Source: Haloterrigena sp. H1 (GTDB lineage: Archaea > Halobacteriota > Halobacteria > Halobacteriales > Natrialbaceae). Taken from it: a DNA stretch of 64,000 bases. The stretch covers positions 992,001 through 1,056,000 of the forward strand of contig NZ_SMZK01000001.1 of NCBI RefSeq assembly GCF_005938085.1, in the 5' to 3' direction. Shown piece after piece: positions 60,482 through 64,000 of the stretch. Under the pieces are notes generated by a model that was not told the DNA's origin, made no database searches, and worked only from the letters and a program-made list of their open reading frames with translations. Positions within the stretch are counted from its first letter, which is position 1. The number at the start of each line of letters is the position of its first letter. Both the position numbers and the translations under genes were made by a program.

Positions 60482-61477
60482 ATGACCGACACGGACGACG
60501 AGGGAACCGATGCGGATCGACTCACCTACGCCGAAACCGGCGTCGACATCGAGGCAAGTGAAGACGCGACTGCGGCCTTGCTCGAGGCCTTCGGCAGCGA
60601 CCTGACCACCGAGTACGCCGGCCTGATCGATATCGGCGACCGGTATCTAGCGCTGGCGACCGACGGCGTCGGCACGAAGCTCATGGTCGCCGAGGCCATC
60701 GAGGACTTCTCGACGATCGGGATCGACTGCATCGCGATGAACGTCAACGACCTCGTCGCAGCGGGCGTCGAACCCGTCGCGTTCGTCGACTACCTCGCGA
60801 TCGACGAACCCGACGACGACCTCACGAACGAGATCGGCGAAGGGCTCGCCGTCGGCCTCGAGGAATCCGGCATGACCCTGCTCGGCGGCGAGACAGCCGT
60901 CATGCCCGACGTGATCAACGGCTTCGACCTCGCGGGGACCTGTGCCGGTCTCGCCGCCAAAGACGAGATCCTCTCAGGCGAGACACAGGTCGGTGACGTC
61001 CTCGTCGGCTTCGCCTCGAACGGCGTTCACTCGAACGGCCTCACGCTCGCTCGCGAAGCCGTTACGCGCAACCACGAGTACACTGACCCGTTCCCACACG
61101 ATGCCGACCGGTCGATCGGCGAGGAACTGCTGCGACCGACGCGACTCTACACGGATTTGCTCGAGCCGATGCGCGAGCACGGCGTCCACGCGGCAGCCCA
61201 CGTCACGGGCGGTGGCTGGACGAATCTGCTGCGGATGGGCGAGTACGAGTACGTGATCGACGACCCGCTGCCGGCACAGCCGATCTTCGAGTTCATTCAG
61301 GAGGAAGGTAACGTCACGGACGAAGAGATGCACCGGACGTTCAACATGGGGACCGGCTTCGCCGTCGCGCTGCCCGAGGACCGTGCCGAAGACCTCGTCG
61401 CTGACACCGACGGACAGGTTATCGGCCACGTCGAAGACGGCGACTCGGTCGAGATTCGCGGCCTCTCGCTGTCCTGA
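60482..61477 (+). CDS. purM: Phosphoribosylformylglycinamidine cyclo-ligase (AIR synthetase)
   Basis: 331 residues. It closes the imidazole ring in purine synthesis. TYAETGVDIEASEDATAAL, DGVGTKLMVAEAI, IAMNVNDLVAAGVEPVAFVDY, LLGGETAVMPDVI and TGGGWTNLLRM are AIRS markers. ATG 60482 is right for length. Its substrate FGAM is made with purL at 31308. Confidence 0.96.
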   Translation: MTDTDDEGTDADRLTYAETGVDIEASEDATAALLEAFGSDLTTEYAGLIDIGDRYLALATDGVGTKLMVAEAIEDFSTIGIDCIAMNVNDLVAAGVEPVAFVDYLAIDEPDDDLTNEIGEGLAVGLEESGMTLLGGETAVMPDVINGFDLAGTCAGLAAKDEILSGETQVGDVLVGFASNGVHSNGLTLAREAVTRNHEYTDPFPHDADRSIGEELLRPTRLYTDLLEPMREHGVHAAAHVTGGGWTNLLRMGEYEYVIDDPLPAQPIFEFIQEEGNVTDEEMHRTFNMGTGFAVALPEDRAEDLVADTDGQVIGHVEDGDSVEIRGLSLS

Positions 61478-61505
61478 ACCAGGGGATCGATCGCTTTCAG
61501 TTCGA

Positions 61506-61928
61506 TCAGACCGCCTGGACGGGAATTTCCGTCTGGCGCATAACCTGTTCGGTGACGCTTCCAAGCGGTGTTCGCCGGTCGTCGGTCTCCCCACGCCGCC
61601 CCATGACGATCAGATCGGCGTCTTCGCGCTCTGCGAGGGTGACGATCTCGTCCCACGGGTTGCCGCGTCGACACTCGTGTTCGACTTCGACGCCACGGTC
61701 ACGACCGCGGGCTTCGATCGCTTTGAGCAGTTCGATGGCCTCATCTTCATGTTTCTCGTGGTCGACCTCGACAGTGCCAAGCGCCGGCGGTCTGCCGTAT
61801 CGACGCTCGTCGACGACGTAGAGACACAGCACCGTTGCGTCGTATTGAGCGGCGAGATCGAGTCCATGGTCGATGCCGCGCTCGGCCTGTTCGCTCCCGT
61901 CGGTCGGAATCAGGATCGTATCGTACAT
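61506..61928 (-). CDS. Universal stress protein (UspA family)
   Basis: 140 residues. MYDTILIPTDGSEQAERGID and VCLYVVDERRYGR start the fold; the ATP-binding G2xG9xGS motif is VMGRRGETDDRRTPLGSVTE. A cytosolic, ATP-binding stress protein. Confidence 0.94.
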   Translation of the reverse strand: MYDTILIPTDGSEQAERGIDHGLDLAAQYDATVLCLYVVDERRYGRPPALGTVEVDHEKHEDEAIELLKAIEARGRDRGVEVEHECRRGNPWDEIVTLAEREDADLIVMGRRGETDDRRTPLGSVTEQVMRQTEIPVQAV

Positions 61929-62033
61929 TCTTCAGGTGACGATTGAACCTGCCTCGTGGAAAAACTACCACCGTTTCTCAAAACCTGCTCGAGCGATTCG
62001 CCAGTTACCGCGAGTGGGCTCGAGACTGCCTTG

Positions 62034-62537
62034 TTACTGATTCGGCGCTGTCGCCGCCCGTATCGCGTCGTACTCCGCTTTGCTGTAGGCGATCAGGCGA
62101 ACGTCCTCGAGCGTGTCCGGGTCGTAGTCGTCGATCACGCCGCCGATGATCGCCGCTCCCTCCGTGAGATCGAAGCCGGCCACGCCACAGCCGAGCGCGG
62201 GAATCACGAGTGAGCGACAGCCGAGTTCGTCGGCTTCCGCGAGGCTGTTTTCGGTCGCGTTCCGAATGCTTTCGGCGGTCGCCTGACCGTCACCGTAGTG
62301 GGGCATCGCGGCCGCGTGGATGACGTACTCGGCGTCGAGGTCGTAGGCGTCGGTGACCGCGACGTCGCCGAGGTCGACCGGCCCCTTCGCCATCGCGTCC
62401 TCGTTGATCTCTCCGCCCGCGCCACGTCGGAGCGCGCCGGCGACGCCAGAGCCCATCCGAAGGCTCGTGCCGGCGGCGTTGACGAGCGCGTCGGCTGACT
62501 GTGCAGCAATGTCACCCTGAACGACGTCGTACTCCAT
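62034..62537 (-). CDS. Macro-domain protein (ADP-ribose binding/hydrolysing)
   Basis: 167 residues. DALVNAAGTSLRMGSGVAGAL (the NAANxxLxxGGGVAG-type ADP-ribose loop), IPALGCGVAGFDLTEGA and YAVIHAAAMPHYGDGQAT fit the MacroD/Af1521 group. It may deacetylate O-acetyl-ADP-ribose or remove ADP-ribose. Conserved loop residues partly altered (GTS instead of NxL). Confidence 0.9.
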   Translation of the reverse strand: MEYDVVQGDIAAQSADALVNAAGTSLRMGSGVAGALRRGAGGEINEDAMAKGPVDLGDVAVTDAYDLDAEYVIHAAAMPHYGDGQATAESIRNATENSLAEADELGCRSLVIPALGCGVAGFDLTEGAAIIGGVIDDYDPDTLEDVRLIAYSKAEYDAIRAATAPNQ

Positions 62538-62569
62538 GTGCGGTCGTTTCGCACCAAGCTCAATGAAGC

Positions 62570-62652
62570 TATAGTAACAACTGAAACGAGTGACACACTG
62601 ATCGCACAGCTGTCGTGCGATCAGGTTGCACTGACGTTCAGTGGCTACTATA
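62570..62652. repeat. Dispersed palindrome, family B, copy B4
   Basis: Left ATAGTAACAACTGAAACGAG, right CGTTCAGTGGCTACTATAC, inner CTGATCGCACAG and GTGCGATCAG. In inverse orientation relative to B1. It lies between macrodomain and hypothetical genes. Confidence 0.85.
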
Positions 62653-62690
62653 CTCGTGAGATCGCTCTGTGGGACCTGATTCGGCGTGGC

Positions 62691-63014
62691 TCACGCCGTC
62701 CGAACCCAGTCAGCGGCGATCGGATCGGGCTCGAGATCGGCGCGTGCAATCCCGTAAAACTTCTCGCGACCGACCGGAGTCCGCAGCCGGAGCACGCACG
62801 TATAGTCGGTTACCTCGAACGCAGTCACTGTCCGGGTGGACCGCTGGTGATCGAATCGAAAGCGCTGGTCTGTGTCCCCCTCGGCGATGATTTGGTTGCC
62901 AAGCGACCAGCTCAGTGATTCGATGCGTTCGATATCAACGTCGAACAGGTGGGCGACCAGATTCCGACCGCGCCGATCCATTGGCCCCTGTGACCTGTTC
63001 TCGTGTGAACTCAT
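62691..63014 (-). CDS. Small haloarchaeal protein of unknown function
   Basis: 107 residues; MSSHENRSQGPMDRRGRNLV at the start, then a beta-rich part with LSWSLGNQIIAEGDTDQRF and DYTCVLRLRTPVGREKFYG. No known domain. Divergent from the iron-box gene at 63181. Confidence 0.6.
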   Translation of the reverse strand: MSSHENRSQGPMDRRGRNLVAHLFDVDIERIESLSWSLGNQIIAEGDTDQRFRFDHQRSTRTVTAFEVTDYTCVLRLRTPVGREKFYGIARADLEPDPIAADWVRTA

Positions 63015-63146
63015 ATGACGATGAAATCGCTCCGGTACGAAAAAAGGTACTATCTTCGCGTGATGCACATCAACAGGCGAAACCACCGAATAGAAGACCA
63101 GTCACCGGATGTCGTTGTCCAGCAGCATGTCTTAGGCCGACCAAAA

Positions 63147-63171
63147 CCTTTTTAGATTTAGGCTCACCTAA
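63147..63171 (+). promoter_or_regulatory. TATA box with DtxR/SirR-type iron box
   Basis: TTTTTAGATTTA (63149-63160) overlaps TTAGGCTCACCTAA (63158-63171), a perfect 5-bp inverted repeat of the kind bound by DtxR/SirR/Idr metal regulators, ten bases before the ATG. A weaker second box TTAGGCCGACCAAA is at 63132-63145. Confidence 0.65.
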
Positions 63172-63180
63172 CTCATCGTG

Positions 63181-63354
63181 ATGGACGTGCCCGCTCGCAG
63201 GGAAGACATAGACGCAGACGATACCCCCGAAGTTGAGGAGCCGGCAGTGGCCGTGACGAGCCACGAGACCCGCCCCGGAAAGGTCGTTTTTACCGAACGA
63301 AACAACAGCGACGGCTGGATCGCGACGGATCTCATCGTCGACCTCGAGCCCTAA
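63181..63354 (+). CDS. 57-residue haloarchaeal protein (DUF7331-like), probable metal-regulated
   Basis: 57 residues: MDVPARREDIDADDTPEVEE, an acidic start, and GKVVFTERNNSDGWIATDLI at the end. No metal-binding Cys. A short conserved-looking haloarchaeal protein of unknown function. The iron box and TATA just upstream imply repression by metal. Confidence 0.7.
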   Translation: MDVPARREDIDADDTPEVEEPAVAVTSHETRPGKVVFTERNNSDGWIATDLIVDLEP

Positions 63355-63598
63355 TTTCGCTATCGTTCGGGACGACGAGAGCCTCGTCAGGAGTGACTGT
63401 CGGCCACTGCACAGTCGATCGCTGGGCCGTCATGCGATCGGTGTGACTCGTTGGTAGTGATGCACCCGTCCCGATCGCAAACGACGCTTCGCTTCTGATC
63501 GTCCTCGGTGAAAAAGCCGTCTCCGCTTTCGGCCCTCCGCTCTGGCAGCCGCCGACGCACCGTCGGACCGTATGAGCCGGTTGCTGTAAGGGCTGTGC

Positions 63599-64000
63599 TC
63601 AGTGCGTCGCGTCCTCGAGCACCAGCGTGTCGTCTTCGAGGTAATGTTCGAAGTGGTGGCCGTCTTCCTCGAGCGTCACGAGGATCTCGCGCAGGATTTC
63701 GGCAGTCGCGTGGTCGCCCAAGTTCTCCGTGAGTTCGATGCTGTCGCGCATCGATTCGATGATGTCACCGTACATCTCGAGGTCGTGTTCGAACATCGTG
63801 CGGACGTCGTAGACGTCCTCGCCCTCGAACTCGACGGTGGCGCGTTCTTCCTGGTTTGTTGGACCCGACACGGGGACACCACCGAGCGCCTGTGCGCGCT
63901 CGGCGATTTCGTCTGCGCCTTCCTCGACGTGTTCGTACGCCTCTTCGAGGAATTCGTGCAGCGGAAGGAACTCTGCGCCCTCGACCACCCAGTGGTGTTT
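63599..64000 (-). CDS. dpsA: DNA-protecting ferritin-like protein DpsA, 5' end beyond the window
   Basis: About 133 residues of the C-terminal part are visible. KHHWVVEGAEFLPLHEFLEEAYEH (the ferroxidase-site helix with His/Asp/Glu pattern) and MRDSIELTENLGDHATAEI. Dps stores iron and protects DNA in haloarchaea. The missing N terminus lies past 64000. A half family-C arm (ACCGTATGAG, about 63568) is just downstream of the stop. Confidence 0.9.
   Translation of the reverse strand, partial: KHHWVVEGAEFLPLHEFLEEAYEHVEEGADEIAERAQALGGVPVSGPTNQEERATVEFEGEDVYDVRTMFEHDLEMYGDIIESMRDSIELTENLGDHATAEILREILVTLEEDGHHFEHYLEDDTLVLEDATH

Noticed and set aside
5477..62652. Dispersed palindromes considered as a CRISPR array
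   Set aside because: Copies are single, kilobases apart and internally palindromic, with no regular repeat-spacer structure.

Overview
The window comes from an extremely halophilic archaeon (class Halobacteria). Nearly every protein is strongly acidic. GC is high, with clear Asp/Glu and GC-ending codon bias. Exported proteins carry twin-arginine lipoprotein signals, and many starts look leaderless behind a TATA box. Several gene families are essentially haloarchaeal: HTH_10 (bacterio-opsin-activator-like) regulators, a HalX domain, HEWD, and many tiny CxxC zinc-ribbon proteins. I would place it near Natrinema/Haloterrigena/Natronorubrum, but that is an impression, not something proved here. 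The segment reads as ordinary chromosome, with many housekeeping genes, no rRNA, no CRISPR array and no intact transposase.

Layout. 1-9.4 kb: a truncated solute-binding lipoprotein whose two lobes appear in swapped order; rnp4 (RNase P), a YhbY-type RNA-binding protein and an MscS channel; the SRP (7S) RNA gene; a PQQ-type propeller lipoprotein; a CoA-binding protein, an M42 aminopeptidase, a RAD55-like ATPase and the archaeal-lipid prenyltransferase. 9.5-22.4 kb: tRNA-Arg(TCG), an MFS transporter, two HTH_10 regulators, a membrane PAS/GAF histidine kinase, a BCCT transporter, a TANGO2/NRDE protein, an FNT channel, gatC-gatA and an alpha/beta hydrolase. 22.6-31.1 kb: a three-gene Fe-S / NrfD / small membrane protein operon with overlapping starts and stops and a palindromic upstream region, then an Mrp/NBP35 ATPase, a cupin, an asparagine-synthase-like protein overlapping a PHP phosphoesterase, and a divergent pair of OsmC paralogues. 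31.3-44.6 kb: purL; a receiver-less HalX protein facing a kinase-dead histidine-kinase-like sensor; Lrp plus aminotransferase; small proteins; redoxin, aldolase, OYE and BtpA; and a TctA-like permease broken by two frameshifts. 44.7-51 kb: the L1-L10(P0)-L12(P1) ribosomal operon and L11, split by a membrane-protein gene; CutA, HEWD and PEP carboxykinase. 51.2-64 kb: a 1024-residue actin-like/coiled-coil/membrane-anchor fusion, a run of mini zinc ribbons, an MFS remnant, a HAD phosphatase, a TraB-site-2-protease-purM run, UspA, a macrodomain protein, an iron-box-controlled mini-gene, and the 3' part of dpsA.

Two things stand out. First, at least three families (called A, B and C here) of roughly 80-125 bp imperfect palindromes are scattered through the intergenic regions. 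Their outer ends repeatedly coincide with the stop codons of flanking genes. They may be short non-autonomous mobile palindromes, shared 3'-end/termination structures, or both. Second, the actin-like domain fused to about 600 residues of coiled coil and a C-terminal membrane hairpin (51225-54299) looks like a membrane-attached cytoskeletal or scaffold protein and is the best candidate here for an under-described system. The kinase-dead sensor / receiver-less HalX pair at 33.5-35.7 kb is another.

Limits: all calls come from reading the sequence and from memory of protein families. No database search, alignment or folding program was run. Boundaries of the RNA gene and the repeats are approximate.
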